Positions 40,030 to 40,482 of a DNA stretch of 40,482 bases are shown here, in pieces. The notes beneath the pieces were generated by a model, which worked only from the letters and a program-made list of their open reading frames with translations, was not told the DNA's origin and did no database searches. The stretch comes from a virus, in the IMG/VR virus record IMGVR_UViG_3300009373_000018, positions 1 through 40,482 of that record; one strand, written 5' to 3'. Numbering within the stretch: the stretch's first letter is position 1; each line of letters begins with the position of its first letter. The position numbers and the translations under genes are program-made.

Positions 40030-40095
40030 AGGCGGATCGATCGCCGTGGTTTTCTCCAGAAATGTCCGCATCCGGCTACGGTATATGATCCGCCT
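40030..40095 (+). terminator. Stem-closed terminator-like element after the late operon
   Basis: AGGCGGATC (40030-40038) pairs perfectly with GATCCGCCT (40087-40095) across a 48-nt interior with further inner pairing (CCGT with ACGG, TGG with CCA). TTTTAATTAG follows. It resembles the six left-end elements in size, GGCGG arm and T-rich tail. It probably ends late transcription, but its branched form is unlike a simple terminator. Confidence 0.62.
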
Positions 40096-40323
40096 TTTAA
40101 TTAGATAATTAATCTGTACTAATACCTGCTAATTTCACCCCTATTTCTCCTCGATACGTAACTAATTTTCAAATAATCTGAATTAGCAATAATCATATAG
40201 TATATTATATGTTTTGGGGCAAAAAAACTCATTTTAATATAGCTTCAGAAACCACTTTTTCCGATATTTTTCCGGTTTTTATACCCTTTTTTATCTATTT
40301 TTACCTATTATCGTATATATGAT
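40096..40323. other. AT-rich stretch before the tRNA, no gene seen
   Basis: This stretch of about 230 bp has many A/T runs and no frame I would call. It holds no clear promoter. It is the phage arm beside attR and may contain integrase arm-binding sites, but I cannot point to any repeated motif. Confidence 0.5.
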
Positions 40324-40346
40324 AAACCCCCGGAGATAGGGGGTTT
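40324..40346 (-). terminator. tRNA terminator hairpin
   Basis: AAACCCCC (40324-40331) and GGGGGTTT (40339-40346) form an 8-bp stem with a 7-nt loop. On the minus strand it lies 20 bases after the tRNA 3' end and is followed by TTTAT, fitting a Rho-independent terminator. Because it is on the phage side it was brought in by attP. Confidence 0.75.
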
Positions 40347-40362
40347 CTCGTCGATTATCGAG

Positions 40363-40439
<77 letters not shown>

Positions 40440-40482
40440 AAACACTAATATCAAGAAACTCGCGATCTTCCCGACTGCTGAA

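Overview
This window is an essentially complete temperate phage genome (about 40.2 kb) integrated at the 3' end of a chromosomal tRNA-Asp(GUC) gene. A perfect 49-bp direct repeat, the 3' part of that tRNA, marks the ends (149-197 and 40363-40411). The intact tRNA lies at the right end on the minus strand. Only about 150 bp on the left and 70 bp on the right are host DNA, so the host cannot be named. Moderately AT-rich DNA, good Shine-Dalgarno sites, a Mu-like head and an M15-type lysin suggest a mesophilic Gram-negative host, but that is inference. The virion looks like a siphovirus: Mu-family packaging and head genes are joined to a non-contractile tail, with no sheath or Mu baseplate genes.

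Layout. (1) 222-6652, minus strand: a lysogeny operon reading from a LexA/CI-like repressor through small genes, a type II restriction endonuclease and an m4C-type methyltransferase. It then crosses a 520-bp intergenic array of six hairpin elements and reaches two small membrane proteins and a tyrosine integrase. (2) 6667-15446, plus strand: the early operon. It holds a Cro-like protein, a CII-like regulator, a small DNA-binding protein, a probable annealing protein, an HNH nuclease, a replication initiator-like protein, a DEDD exonuclease, a pol-beta-type nucleotidyltransferase, a Dam-type methylase, a VRR-NUC nuclease and a Mor-like activator. Most neighbours overlap by a few bases. (3) 15433-19821, minus strand: small terminase, large terminase, portal, gpF-like and gpG-like genes in the usual Mu order but inverted relative to the other late genes. 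(4) 19822-20056: a divergent control region with five tandem 11-bp palindromes at a 12-bp period. (5) 20057-40012, plus strand: protease/scaffold, decoration protein, capsid, head completion, two tail-tube-like paralogues, a lysis and tail-fibre/LamG cassette, tail chaperone with a likely -1 frameshift, tape measure, tail hub and two distal tail paralogues. (6) 40013-40365: a stem-closed terminator-like element, an AT-rich stretch and the tRNA terminator.

How it works together. CI probably represses the rightward promoter at 6667-6695 while its own transcript carries the restriction-modification genes, so a lysogen would express them. After induction the early operon replicates DNA and ends in the Mor-like gene. 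That protein is the natural candidate to activate the divergent late promoters around 19.86-19.95 kb.

The least explained features are the six covarying stem-closed elements at 2453-2970, the palindrome array at 19864-19922, the strong excess of GGATCC outside the fibre cassette, and two adjacent fibre repeats with nearly identical protein but heavily changed codons.
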